Of a stretch of DNA of 64,000 bases, positions 44,467-52,696 are shown piece after piece; the stretch's first letter is position 1, and every line of letters starts with the position of its first letter. Below the pieces are notes generated by a model. It was given only the letters and a program-made list of their open reading frames with translations. It was not told the DNA's origin and made no database searches. Source of the stretch: Gimesia chilikensis (GTDB lineage Bacteria; Planctomycetota; Planctomycetia; Planctomycetales; Planctomycetaceae); assembly GCF_007744075.1 (NCBI RefSeq), contig NZ_CP036266.1:5379748-5443747 (forward strand), in the 5' to 3' direction. The position numbers were made by a program, and so were the translations under genes.

Positions 44467-44499
44467 GTCCGGGTAATAAGAGTTACCCGGACGTTTTTT
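44467..44499 (+). repeat. CCGGGTAA hairpin, copy 3
   Basis: GTCCGGGTAA (44467-44476), loop TAAGAG, TTACCCGGAC (44483-44492), then GTTTTTTC, the form of an intrinsic terminator. The following 60 bases (GGATTCAGATGTCGTGGTAA and onward to 44555) recur after copy 6 at 46061-46100. Confidence 0.8.
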
Positions 44500-44675
44500 C
44501 TGCACTGGTCCTGGATTCAGATGTCGTGGTAACGATGTTTTCCTGGACTATCTGCTGTGAGAGCAGTGGGGTTCAGGATGATCTATATGATAAATCCCGA
44601 GACAAACAGTCCGACACGGCCGGCGACGAGTAAACCGGCTGAAGACCGTTGTTCTGTAAAGGAAAGCCAACTCTA

Positions 44676-45212
44676 ATGAGCGATAAGAAACCATTTAGCT
44701 TTCTGAAAGGGTATTCATTTTCGTTTGAGGATGAGGGAAGAAAAATCGAATCTTGGTTCAGTTCTTTATCTGGTCAGGAAAAAGTGTTTGTGAATGGGGC
44801 TCAAGTATCGTCAAAGATAAATATTTCCAAAGAAGCACTTCACGAGTTTTCGATTGCTGATGACAGATACTCAATCAGATTGAATATAGTTGACCTCATC
44901 CGGGGGCCATTCGAATGCACATTGAGCAAAAATGGGAAGGAAATCAAACGACAGAAACTGATATTTCCTCCGGTACCTTCATTAAAAAACACATTTCGAA
45001 AAGTTTCATATTGGTTATCGTGTCTGTTCTACCTGTTTTTGTACGGCCTAGTAATATTCGCTTTAGTACTTGTCAAAGTTTACTGGAATCTTCCTGAAGA
45101 GTCATACTTAGCATTTATCATCGTATTACTCATTCTGAGCTTTACCATAATCGCTTACACTTTTCTTAAATGGTCCTCAGGAGTACAAGTTATAGAAGAA
45201 GATGTTCCCTGA
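44676..45212 (+). CDS. Membrane protein with cytosolic N-terminal domain
   Basis: A 178-residue protein: a beta-rich N-terminal domain (residues 1-100) and two membrane helices (about 110-132, 142-163, the first YWLSCLFYLFLYGLVIFALV). AGGAAAG lies before ATG 44676. No family is recognised. It is flanked by hairpin copies 3 and 4. Confidence 0.55.
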   Translation: MSDKKPFSFLKGYSFSFEDEGRKIESWFSSLSGQEKVFVNGAQVSSKINISKEALHEFSIADDRYSIRLNIVDLIRGPFECTLSKNGKEIKRQKLIFPPVPSLKNTFRKVSYWLSCLFYLFLYGLVIFALVLVKVYWNLPEESYLAFIIVLLILSFTIIAYTFLKWSSGVQVIEEDVP

Positions 45213-45268
45213 CCAACTGTGCTAAGTGAGAGACATTCTCTTACAAATTATCCGATTCCCGTTGATGT

Positions 45269-45290
45269 CCGGGTAATGTATATTACCCGG
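45269..45290 (+). repeat. CCGGGTAA hairpin, copy 4
   Basis: CCGGGTAAT (45269-45277) pairs with ATTACCCGG (45282-45290), loop GTAT. It separates the membrane-protein gene from the next cassette. Confidence 0.75.
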
Positions 45291-45364
45291 TCATATAAAC
45301 TGAGTTCTAAGCTCAGGCTGAGTGAGGAAAGTCGCATCCATTTTTCGTTCGGAGGTAAATCGTT

Positions 45365-45673
45365 ATGAAGTTGAAAATCCTAGTACCAGTTCTTCTGATC
45401 ATTGGGGTTTTCTTTTCAGCGTTTTATTATCGAAATGAATTGATACTTTATTGGCATACTGATCCTGAATTTCATGCCCGCTTTGAAAAAGTCAAATTGG
45501 GGCAAACTCAGCCTGAAATCGAGGCTCTGCTGGGTAAACCAGTTCACTCTTTACGGTTTGAGGATTCTTCAGATTTCGTTCTCGGTTGGCCACGGTATGA
45601 ACACATTACCTACGCTGTGCTGTTTCGTAATGATCGGGCAGAAATAATCTCTGATAGATTTGGCTCATTTTAA
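45365..45673 (+). CDS. Small exported BamE/SmpA-like protein
   Basis: A 102-residue protein with an N-terminal hydrophobic segment (ILVPVLLIIGVFFSAFYY), then FEKVKLGQTQPEIEALLGKP, the helix pattern of SmpA/OmlA-like domains, and a final beta strand. GGAGG precedes ATG 45365. It may be a periplasmic or envelope-anchored protein; role unknown. Confidence 0.55.
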   Translation: MKLKILVPVLLIIGVFFSAFYYRNELILYWHTDPEFHARFEKVKLGQTQPEIEALLGKPVHSLRFEDSSDFVLGWPRYEHITYAVLFRNDRAEIISDRFGSF

Positions 45674-45712
45674 ACATACGTTCGAATGGAAATCGCTATC
45701 AGAGAAGAATGG

Positions 45713-45741
45713 CCGGGTAATATCCGTTACCCGGTTTTCTT
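45713..45741 (+). repeat. CCGGGTAA hairpin, copy 5
   Basis: CCGGGTAA (45713-45720) pairs with TTACCCGG (45727-45734), followed by TTTTCTTTC, consistent with a terminator for the BamE-like gene. Confidence 0.75.
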
Positions 45742-45794
45742 TCTTCAAAGTTTAAAAAATAATAAGACGTATATTTAAAACGATCGGTATCGAT

Positions 45795-45986
45795 ATGGAT
45801 TTTCAGAACGCAACTTCCTTTGTCACATTCATCTTTGCGATATGTGGTTTTGTTTTTGGAGGTAATGCTTTGAGAAAAACTCATCTTTTAGAAAAAAAAA
45901 TTATTGAGATAGATATAGAGAATCGAATACTAGAGCTAGAAAAACTAAAGACAAAAACTCGCAAGCATGATTATGACCTGCCTTAA
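45795..45986 (+). CDS. Small membrane protein
   Basis: A 63-residue protein with one hydrophobic helix (TFIFAICGFVFGGNAL) and a charged coiled-coil-like tail. Its last codons (GACCTGCCT plus stop TAA) are part of the IS3-type end at 45974, so the natural C terminus may have been altered by that insertion. Confidence 0.4.
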   Translation: MDFQNATSFVTFIFAICGFVFGGNALRKTHLLEKKIIEIDIENRILELEKLKTKTRKHDYDLP

Positions 45987-46016
45987 AGACTTGGTACAGG
46001 TTTTTGAGGCAGGTCA
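45974..46016. repeat. Collapsed IS3 end pair
   Basis: TGACCTGCCT (45974-45983) and AGGCAGGTCA (46007-46016) are perfect inverted repeats. Bases 45986-46016 match the reverse complement of the IS3 end at 1981-2011 with one mismatch. This is a 43-bp remnant of an IS3-type element that lost its interior, abutting hairpin copy 6. Confidence 0.65.
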
Positions 46017-46036
46017 CGGGTAATACACGTTACCCG
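46017..46036 (+). repeat. CCGGGTAA hairpin, copy 6 (left-trimmed)
   Basis: CGGGTAA (46017-46023) pairs with TTACCCG (46030-46036). The outer TCC of the left arm is replaced by the IS3 end. The next 60 bases (GGTTTCAGATGTCCTGGTAA and onward) match those after copy 3. Confidence 0.7.
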
Positions 46037-46244
46037 GATTTCATTTTGCGCGGGACCTGGTTTCAGATGTCCTGGTAACGATGTTTCCCCGGACATCATG
46101 TCCACCGGTGTACTCTACCGTATGTTGAAATTACTGCAGATCGTATAGCTCGAAAATGGGGTAGCTATATAATGGGCATCACGGGAATGGAGAGAGAGAA
46201 CACGTGATTTTTAAACCAATAGTTTTCCTTTTCGGAGCCCCGCA

Positions 46245-46430
46245 ATGAAATTCGATTTCAAAATTGTAATTCAGTGCCCCAAATGCAACTGTCCCCACTT
46301 CTCTAAAACCGATCCTGGCAACGAGAACTCGGATCGAAGATGTACCTCCTGTGGTACTATCACCAGCTTAACGGAACTTCGGCGAATTGGTCGATCTAGG
46401 GCCGTCGATAAAATCAAAAAGTTAATATGA
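46245..46430 (+). CDS. Small zinc-ribbon protein
   Basis: A 61-residue protein with CPKCNC near residue 11 and CTSCG near 35, a classic zinc ribbon, and a basic C terminus (RRIGRSRAVDKIKKLI) suited to nucleic-acid binding. Function unknown. It is flanked by hairpin copies 6 and 7 together with the next gene. Confidence 0.55.
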   Translation: MKFDFKIVIQCPKCNCPHFSKTDPGNENSDRRCTSCGTITSLTELRRIGRSRAVDKIKKLI

Positions 46431-46462
46431 GCAGGTAACTGGTATCACCAGGGTAATTCAGA

Positions 46463-46720
46463 ATGAAAATCACTCCTGAAATTCAGGAAAAGATTAATCG
46501 CGTTAGAAAGGCGATTGAGAAGACTCAACTGGCTTTCGCGAGATCTGTCCCCCCTGAAGTCCGGTTACAGTTGAATCAGAATTACGATCGATTCAGAAAA
46601 CAGCTCTCCGATTCTGATATCCTCCGGATGACGCTGAAAGCGGACGTCATTACCCCCAGGGAGCCGGTTCATTCTTGGGATCTACCTCTCAGGCCGGCAG
46701 AACGGGGCGATTCCCGCTGA
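46463..46720 (+). CDS. Small hypothetical protein
   Basis: An 85-residue charged helical protein (EIQEKINRVRKAIEKTQLAF, VPPEVRLQLNQNYDRFRKQL). Starts 32 bases after the zinc-ribbon gene; its stop codon touches hairpin copy 7 at 46721. No family is recognised. Confidence 0.45.
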   Translation: MKITPEIQEKINRVRKAIEKTQLAFARSVPPEVRLQLNQNYDRFRKQLSDSDILRMTLKADVITPREPVHSWDLPLRPAERGDSR

Positions 46721-46748
46721 TGTCCGGGTAATGTGAATTACCCGGACA
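46721..46748 (+). repeat. CCGGGTAA hairpin, copy 7
   Basis: TGTCCGGGTAAT (46721-46732) pairs with ATTACCCGGACA (46737-46748), 12 bp, loop GTGA, directly after the stop of the preceding gene. Confidence 0.8.
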
Positions 46749-46797
46749 CATTTGGGGTCCGGCATGCTTTGAGGATTATGATTGAGGTGATTTAAAG

Positions 46798-47103
46798 ATG
46801 GGGATTGATTATCTTGACCTGCTTTTTCGTGCCGAAAAACGGTTTGACATTAAAATCCCACGGGAGAAAGCTCATGAGCTTCTCAATAACGGTAATACAT
46901 CCGATCCTCCCTCAAACGCTTGGACAGATATTCGGGTTTCTGATTTTGTTGGGTTGATAGAAACTCTGGTGTCAGAACAGAATCCGGAATACAATCTCGA
47001 AATATTTGAAAGTGTTAAGCAGGATATAATCGAATGCCTGCATGTTGAGGAGAGTGAGGTCACACTTGATGCATGGCTGTATCGCGACCTTGGGATGGAG
47101 TAG
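46798..47103 (+). CDS. Acyl-carrier-like protein without the usual serine
   Basis: A 101-residue protein whose ends read GIDYLDLLFRAEKRFDIKIP and VTLDAWLYRDLGME, like paired halves of small planctomycete acyl-carrier-like proteins. The DSL phosphopantetheine motif is not visible; GIDYLD is at that position but lacks the serine. It may be a degenerate carrier or a structural homologue. Confidence 0.45.
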   Translation: MGIDYLDLLFRAEKRFDIKIPREKAHELLNNGNTSDPPSNAWTDIRVSDFVGLIETLVSEQNPEYNLEIFESVKQDIIECLHVEESEVTLDAWLYRDLGME

Positions 47104-47130
47104 GATCGTGATTCGATTGGCGAATTAAAT

Positions 47131-47149
47131 GTCCGGGTAATAAGAGTTA
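47131..47149 (+). repeat. CCGGGTAA hairpin, copy 8, left half
   Basis: GTCCGGGTAATAAGAGTTA is identical to the left arm and loop of copy 3, but the right arm is absent. The matching right half TTACCCGGACGTTTTTC is at 47628-47644, 478 bases away. Confidence 0.7.
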
Positions 47150-47627
47150 AGGCACCTCCTTGTTAAAAGATTATGATGATGAATGATGGAAAAGAAAAAG
47201 TTGTTCCTAATCGAAGGAACTTCAAAAGCTTTGTATGGATAGCATTTTCGTTTGTTTTGATTTGCGTTGCAGTAATAGTGTATGGATCTATTAGCCTCCC
47301 CAACATCCAAACATCACAAACAAATTTAATGATCGTTAATAAGACAAACAGACTTATTAAGAATTGCGTGATCCATAACGAAAATGGTACTGAAATAATC
47401 AAAACATCTATTTCACCCAGTAGTACTTTTTTCGGATTTATTGGTGATGATGTGAAGTCCTTGAATTTGTTTATACATGTGACTTTTGCAAATGGAACTT
47501 CTATTTCAGCAGAAGACGTTGTTCGTGGCGTCGATGGTCATACGCACCGGTTTGACTCAATTATAGTTGAAGTTAAGAATACACATATTTCATCAAAATC
47601 AAAAATAACTCAAAAAGGTGCCAACTT
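47150..47627 (+). mobile_element. Small insertion splitting hairpin copy 8
   Basis: The insert is bounded by TTA at both sides (47147-47149 and 47628-47630), a possible 3-base target duplication, and carries GGCACCT near its left end (47151-47157) and AGGTGCC near its right end (47616-47622) as inverted repeats. It contains one gene and no transposase, so it could be a non-autonomous element or a recombination product. Confidence 0.4.
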
Positions 47628-47649
47628 TTACCCGGACGTTTTTCATTAA
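47173..47649 (+). CDS. Single-pass membrane protein carried by the insertion
   Basis: A 158-residue protein with a basic N terminus, one membrane helix (VWIAFSFVLICVAVIVYGSI) and an extracytoplasmic beta-rich domain. The last codons (FYPDVFH) are read from the right half of the split hairpin, so the present C terminus was created by the insertion. No family is recognised. Confidence 0.45.
   Translation: MMMNDGKEKVVPNRRNFKSFVWIAFSFVLICVAVIVYGSISLPNIQTSQTNLMIVNKTNRLIKNCVIHNENGTEIIKTSISPSSTFFGFIGDDVKSLNLFIHVTFANGTSISAEDVVRGVDGHTHRFDSIIVEVKNTHISSKSKITQKGANFYPDVFH
47628..47644 (+). repeat. CCGGGTAA hairpin, copy 8, right half
   Basis: TTACCCGGACGTTTTTC equals the right arm and T-run of copy 3 (44483-44499). 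A further isolated ACCGGACGTTTC follows at 47691. Confidence 0.65.
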
Positions 47650-47758
47650 TGGATGGCCCCTATTTCGCGATATCTTTTCATTTAAGGCCTACCGGACGTT
47701 TCCAGCCAGCGACGCGATACAGGGCCTCATACGGGCGAATCTGCCAAAATCGGTGATT

Positions 47759-47956
47759 TCAGCGATTATCTGAGGGTTTCACCTGGGGAGGCTCCGGAAT
47801 CTGGATCTGTTTGCAGATTTCTTGAATCCTGGGAGCCAGTATCTCTCTCACCAGGCCGCGGAGTGATTTTCCCTGGCGAGCTGCGTAAATGCTTAGTGGA
47901 CGCCACTCTTCGATCGTCTTCAGGTCGACCGTTACCCGCTTTGTCTTTCTGATCAT
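47759..47956 (-). CDS. Small ribbon-helix-helix-like protein
   Basis: A 65-residue protein: KRVTVDLKTIEEWRPLSIYA and ARQGKSLRGLVREILAPRIQ form a strand-helix-helix pattern like CopG/Arc DNA-binding proteins, followed by a Pro-rich tail. No partner toxin gene is apparent. It may be an autoregulator from a mobile element. Confidence 0.5.
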   Translation of the reverse strand: MIRKTKRVTVDLKTIEEWRPLSIYAARQGKSLRGLVREILAPRIQEICKQIQIPEPPQVKPSDNR

Positions 47957-48119
47957 CTATTGCCCTTGACTTTTGATCGTGAGTCAACGCGAAATTATAC
48001 CTGCGAGGATGAGCCGAGACCAATGAGGGATCAGAAAGTTTCGGTGAAATCAAGAGCGGATGAGCATGGAAGCGAGTCCGCTTTATATCATTTCTATCCC
48101 AGGCAAGGAAGCCGGATCA

Positions 48120-48236
48120 ATGCTGGATAAACTCCCCCTCAACGGTAAGAAGACTTATGTTGTCGCTGCCCTTACCGTCGTCTATGCCGTCTGCGGAATT
48201 CTCCTGGGCGAGATGCCCTGGCTCTGCTCCTTCTAA
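48120..48236 (+). pseudogene. Truncated phage-type small membrane protein
   Basis: A 38-codon frame starting LDKLPLNGKKTYVVAALTVV and continuing YAVCGILLGEMPW. This start resembles small phage/prophage membrane (holin-like) proteins that normally continue for another 20-60 residues. AAGGAAG lies before ATG 48120. The abrupt end suggests truncation. Confidence 0.45.
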
Positions 48237-48371
48237 ATGATGATTTCTACTTAGTATTCTGGAATACATGGATCTTTCTTGGTACGATCAGGCCTGGTAG
48301 ACAATCGAGCACTCCCTTCTCTGCCAAAACTTCAACATTTTCAAGTGAGCAACATTTCCGGAGTATTTAAA

Positions 48372-51300
48372 ATGAGGAAATCTGGGCAGGCTGCCGTGCA
48401 ACCGGATGGGGACACTGGTAAAACAAAACGCTCACCTAAAGAACGAGCTATTGTGTGGGGACTAATTGCTGCCGCATTGGTTGTGATTCTGATTGAATGG
48501 AATGCACGATCAGGCTACAGCAAATCATTAGCCGCGCTGCAGAAACGGATTGAACTTTCCGACCAGCCGAACGGCGAACCTTTTCGGCTCGACGAAGCCA
48601 AATCAATGGTCACAGGATTTCCGCTGGGAACAGAAGAGCTGACAGATCGGGGGAAACGGCTGCAGTATCACTGGTTCAGCCTGTTTCGCAATTATGACCT
48701 CCAGTTAACAACTGACGACGAGGATATCATCCTCGCATTGAAAACAGAAGCCGATCCTTCGGGAGAAGCCCCGCCTCAGCTCGCTGCACCACAGAATCAG
48801 GCGCAGCCAAACACACCGACGATCGCAGCGCATCAGTTGTCACTACCTGACAAAGGACTGGATCGGGAACTCAAAGATGAGGTCGTGCTGTCCACAGATC
48901 AGCTCGATTCACAGGTCGATGAGTTACAGGGAATTCTCACCAGGGAAATCGTACGACAGGCGCTGCTGATTGGAGGGCGGGATGGACTCGGACGAAAAAC
49001 CCGCGACACCTCACTGCGAGGTGATGTCAAGCTGATAGAAAATCCGGAGCGGTTCCCCATCCAACTGATTACACATATTAATCGCAACCGCGAAGTCTCG
49101 ATCGATTTGATTTTGCCGTACAAAACCGAACTGCCTTACCGCTGGAATTCAGAACCGTTCATACTCCCGGAAGAGAATGCCTTTGAGGCATTGGTGGAAC
49201 AGTCGGAGGCACTCTCGCGGGACGGCTTTGTTGATGCCCTCAAAGAAGCAGGTTTTTCAGGTAAAGCTGCCGACTGGAAAGCAGAGTCTGAAATTCCTGA
49301 AAAGACATTGAAGCAGATCAAAGAGTGGAGTTTTATCTCCCAGTACACCATCGCCCAGGACATGCACGCCGCAATCGCAACCGAGGGTGAATCTCCCGAA
49401 CGCCTGGCGATGCTGGCCCGCGCTTACGCCAACCTGGGCAGTCTGACGGAGCGGTTCCAGAGTCCGGCGCATAAAGTTTTCAAGGCACGGGCCCTGTTGT
49501 ATGCAGAACGACTGACAGATCGCTGTGAGGATTCTCCCTGGTCCCTGGCACATCGCGCTTACGTCCGAACGTTTGTCGGCCGGCATCAGAGTGCCATCGC
49601 CGATTTGAAAACACTTGAATCTACGGAGAAGAACAAAGATACAAAACGCCCATTACCAGACTGGCTGGAACTGATCGAGGCCTACTGTCTGTATCAACCA
49701 GAAGTGCTGAAGAAAGCAACGCGTGACGAAAACCTGCAATACATGGCGATCTACTTAAGGGCTCTGCAGACGGACCCGGTTCTGGACGGACAAGCTGCGG
49801 GAACTCGTACCGAAGAACTGCTGGCAGTTGAACCGGCCTGCATCCGGGCCCTGGATTATCTGAATGATCTTGAGTCATTCCAGCACCTCAGTGAACTTAC
49901 AGAAGTGCGACAAAAGCAGATCTGGGAGCAGCTCTATAAAAAACTACAGGCAGGGAATCTTCCAGCAGAGATTAAAGAACCACTCGACGACCACATGGCG
50001 TTTCTCTTCAAAGTAAAAACGAAACTCCCCTTCCGTAACCAGATTACGAGGCAGCTGCAAAACACCATTACCCATGATCAGGAGCCTTCTATAAATGCTC
50101 TGGGGCAACTTTTACAGGAAGTCTCATATCTGCAAGCCTGTCGGCGGCTGTATTTTCTGACCGAATTTCTCAGCAGGAGTGCCGACGATGATATCGCTGA
50201 AGTCCAGTCCCTGCTCGCCGGACATCCTTATGCCCCCTACATCAAGATTTATTCCTCCGTTCCTGCTGAAGTTCAGGAGACCTACCGAAAGCTGCTCGCT
50301 AATTACGATCCCACAGAACTGGAATTGTCTTCAGCAAAACTGATCACTGGCAGCTACGGCTACCTGAAGTACGAGGACTACGACAAAATCAAGGCCGCCG
50401 CTGTCGCTAACCAGGACCACATCTTTCAGGATCAGCTTCAATACCAGCGATTTCTGGTCAAACAGAAGATGTACAGCAGAAACCTGCTGGGTGATATCGC
50501 CCGATTGATGCTGGAAATCAGCCCGCATCAGCCTCAGACGGTCTCACTAAACATCGACGCCAACAAGGGGTATGCGGACCAGCATCATACTGAGATCGTG
50601 GAGAAATACGGCGACAATCCTGAGATACTGTCCGCGATGGGGAAACGGCACCTGCGGGAATTGAACGATGAGAAAGCAGAAGAGATCCTGTTCCGCCGAC
50701 TGGAATTCACTAAGGATTTTCAGACCTACAACTCGCTGGCGGAACTTTACATGCGCAGGGGCGAGATGGAGAAGTGGCTGGACATCATGAAAAAGTCGTT
50801 GCGGGTTCCTACCACTGGCCTGGAGAACGCAGAGATTCGCAGTAAGATCGCCTACTATTATATGGGCGAGGGTAAATGGAAAGAGGCTGAACCGTATGCG
50901 ATGGATGCAGCCAAAACCTATTCCGCCTGGGGGCTGATCTGTGGCGCCCACTATCTGGAAGGAGTCGGCCAACTGGATGCAGCCGAAGAGTTAATGGAAA
51001 ACTGCTCCAAGCGTTATGAAGCGAATGCCGCCGGCTGGTACTTCTGGTGTATTCGCACCAACCATGGAGACCAGAAAACAGCCCGGCTGCTGGCCGAACG
51101 GATGATTCTCGAGCATCCCTATCCTGATCATTATACCCGTACTCTAGAAATCGCCGTCATACATTTGATGCAGGGTTCGAAGAAGGAAGCCTACGAAAAC
51201 TTTTTAACCGCTTATCAGAAACATCATGACGGCTACTGTGGCCTGCATGCGGCTTTGCTAGCAGATGAGCTGGAACTGACCTATGAGCGCGACGAACTGC

Positions 51301-52148
51301 TTAAAGGGATCGCCGGTTTGTGGAACCGGGATTATGCTTCTGCCGAACTGGCCAATTACTTTCAGCGGATGCTCCAAGAAAAAGATCCCATCAAGTGGGA
51401 CCCGGACTGGTTTCAGTCATTGATGGTACACCAGCCGGTGGGCACTCCCACGAATTTCTACTTCTTCGCTGGAAAATTCCTGAAGCTTCGCGGACAGGAT
51501 GAGCTGGCAGAGACATACCTCCAACTGGCTGCCGCGTCACCTGACACCAGCAAGTATAACTGTGCCCTGGCCAGCCAGTATCTACGGGCTCTGGATAAGA
51601 AAATTGAACCACGGCGCATCAAGGAATTAACCGCTGATTTCAATGATGTTAAACAGCAAGCGGGCCACGCAGCATACCTCGTACAACGAGGCAAACGGGA
51701 AGAAGCAATTCAGGCTTACGACGACATTCTGAAATCTCACCCGGAACTGACAGGCGTGCTGATCAGCCGAGCCCAGGAATTTGAGCGTCTGGGAAGATAC
51801 GAGTCTGCGATCGCAGACTATCAGCGGGTTATCGAACTCGATCCGGAAAACTGGATCCCGCATAAATGTCTTGCCATGGCGTACGGAGCGAGCGAAGATG
51901 AAAAAATTCGTGATTCGGCACTTTCGCTACAGCACGCTCAGCGCGCATATGACCTGCTACCGACCCGGTACTGGGTGATTTACGGTGCGTTGGCGGTCGC
52001 TTATGCCGCCCAGGGAGAGTTTGACAAAGCGATTGAATTCCAGAAGGAAACACTGGAGCGCGCCCCCACCATGGAGAAAAATGCTGTCAACCGGAGATTG
52101 CGACAGTTCAACGAAGGCAAGCCGTATATACGATCTGTGGCAGATTGA
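48372..52148 (+). CDS. Large TPR-repeat membrane-anchored protein
   Basis: A 1258-residue protein. One N-terminal membrane helix (about residues 27-45, AIVWGLIAAALVVILIEW) is followed by a region with Gln/Pro-rich linker and then helical repeats. Clear TPR units are visible in the C-terminal part, for example AGHAAYLVQRGKREEAIQAY, RAQEFERLGRYESAIADYQR and YGALAVAYAAQGEFDKAIEF. Such proteins act as interaction scaffolds; catalytic motifs are absent. The ATG at 48372 places the membrane helix near the N terminus and is preferred over 48279. It is a single gene, probably part of the host genome rather than the mobile regions. Confidence 0.75.
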   Translation: MRKSGQAAVQPDGDTGKTKRSPKERAIVWGLIAAALVVILIEWNARSGYSKSLAALQKRIELSDQPNGEPFRLDEAKSMVTGFPLGTEELTDRGKRLQYHWFSLFRNYDLQLTTDDEDIILALKTEADPSGEAPPQLAAPQNQAQPNTPTIAAHQLSLPDKGLDRELKDEVVLSTDQLDSQVDELQGILTREIVRQALLIGGRDGLGRKTRDTSLRGDVKLIENPERFPIQLITHINRNREVSIDLILPYKTELPYRWNSEPFILPEENAFEALVEQSEALSRDGFVDALKEAGFSGKAADWKAESEIPEKTLKQIKEWSFISQYTIAQDMHAAIATEGESPERLAMLARAYANLGSLTERFQSPAHKVFKARALLYAERLTDRCEDSPWSLAHRAYVRTFVGRHQSAIADLKTLESTEKNKDTKRPLPDWLELIEAYCLYQPEVLKKATRDENLQYMAIYLRALQTDPVLDGQAAGTRTEELLAVEPACIRALDYLNDLESFQHLSELTEVRQKQIWEQLYKKLQAGNLPAEIKEPLDDHMAFLFKVKTKLPFRNQITRQLQNTITHDQEPSINALGQLLQEVSYLQACRRLYFLTEFLSRSADDDIAEVQSLLAGHPYAPYIKIYSSVPAEVQETYRKLLANYDPTELELSSAKLITGSYGYLKYEDYDKIKAAAVANQDHIFQDQLQYQRFLVKQKMYSRNLLGDIARLMLEISPHQPQTVSLNIDANKGYADQHHTEIVEKYGDNPEILSAMGKRHLRELNDEKAEEILFRRLEFTKDFQTYNSLAELYMRRGEMEKWLDIMKKSLRVPTTGLENAEIRSKIAYYYMGEGKWKEAEPYAMDAAKTYSAWGLICGAHYLEGVGQLDAAEELMENCSKRYEANAAGWYFWCIRTNHGDQKTARLLAERMILEHPYPDHYTRTLEIAVIHLMQGSKKEAYENFLTAYQKHHDGYCGLHAALLADELELTYERDELLKGIAGLWNRDYASAELANYFQRMLQEKDPIKWDPDWFQSLMVHQPVGTPTNFYFFAGKFLKLRGQDELAETYLQLAAASPDTSKYNCALASQYLRALDKKIEPRRIKELTADFNDVKQQAGHAAYLVQRGKREEAIQAYDDILKSHPELTGVLISRAQEFERLGRYESAIADYQRVIELDPENWIPHKCLAMAYGASEDEKIRDSALSLQHAQRAYDLLPTRYWVIYGALAVAYAAQGEFDKAIEFQKETLERAPTMEKNAVNRRLRQFNEGKPYIRSVAD

Positions 52149-52462
52149 TCGGGTTTACGTCGAGCAATTATCGCTGATTGTTCTTCTCACTTTTCCGGCG
52201 TATTTTCTCTGCTTCATATTGTGCTCAGTCAATGAGTCATTCTCTCGGATTTCCTGATTTAGAATTATCAGAACACGTCTAGAAGCATTAGTTGTTTATG
52301 GTGAAGGTGAATTGTGAAACGATGATAAATTTAATAAAACCGGCCTTGATGTCGGCATCTACTGGTGTACGGTTACATGGGTGACGGATTGCCCGTTTAT
52401 CCTGGATGGCTTTGAAATCGGGACTTGACCTTGAGATGCTGTCCTCTATGATTTCCCTGTTA

Positions 52463-52476
52463 GTGGGAATTCCCAC
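52463..52476. repeat. Palindrome upstream of riboswitch
   Basis: GTGGGAATTCCCAC is a perfect 14-base palindrome ending seven bases before the SAM riboswitch P1 stem. It could be an operator or form a short leader hairpin. Confidence 0.5.
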
Positions 52477-52482
52477 CTGATT

Positions 52483-52580
52483 GCATCACGAGTGGCGTTG
52501 AGGGATCTGGCCCTTTGAAACGCCCGGCAACCTGGTTCAGCCACCAAGGTGCCACAGCCTTTCCGAGAGGAAAACGATGC
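52483..52580 (+). ncRNA. SAM-I riboswitch aptamer
   Basis: All parts of the S-adenosylmethionine class I fold are readable: P1 GCATC/GATGC (52483-52487, 52576-52580); P2 GGCG/CGCC around the kink-turn TTGAGGGA...TTTGAAA; the GGCCC segment; the highly conserved CCCGGCAACC; P3 ending CCAAGGTGCCA; and P4 as TTTCC-GAGA-GGAAA with a GNRA loop. This class turns genes off when SAM is abundant. The first downstream gene is a cysteine-rich orphan at 52696. Confidence 0.85.
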
Positions 52581-52651
52581 GGCCTGAAAAAGCAAAGAAT
52601 GGCTCTGAGCCCCCAGTGTGGCCTCTCTCTGCTGACGACTGCTCGCCAGTG

Positions 52652-52696
52652 TTGCCCGTGATAATTCTATTTTGATTTTAAAGGAGATACGGGCAA
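52652..52696 (+). promoter_or_regulatory. Hairpin enclosing the ribosome site (expression platform)
   Basis: TTGCCCGT (52652-52659) pairs perfectly with ACGGGCAA (52689-52696). The AAAGGAG ribosome site lies in the loop and the A of the start codon is the last paired base, so the structure could control translation start. CCAGTGT occurs twice between aptamer and hairpin (52613, 52646). Confidence 0.55.

Noticed and set aside
39791-47644. CCGGGTAA hairpins as a CRISPR array
   Set aside because: Spacing is irregular (0.3-4 kb) with genes in between, and no cas genes are present.
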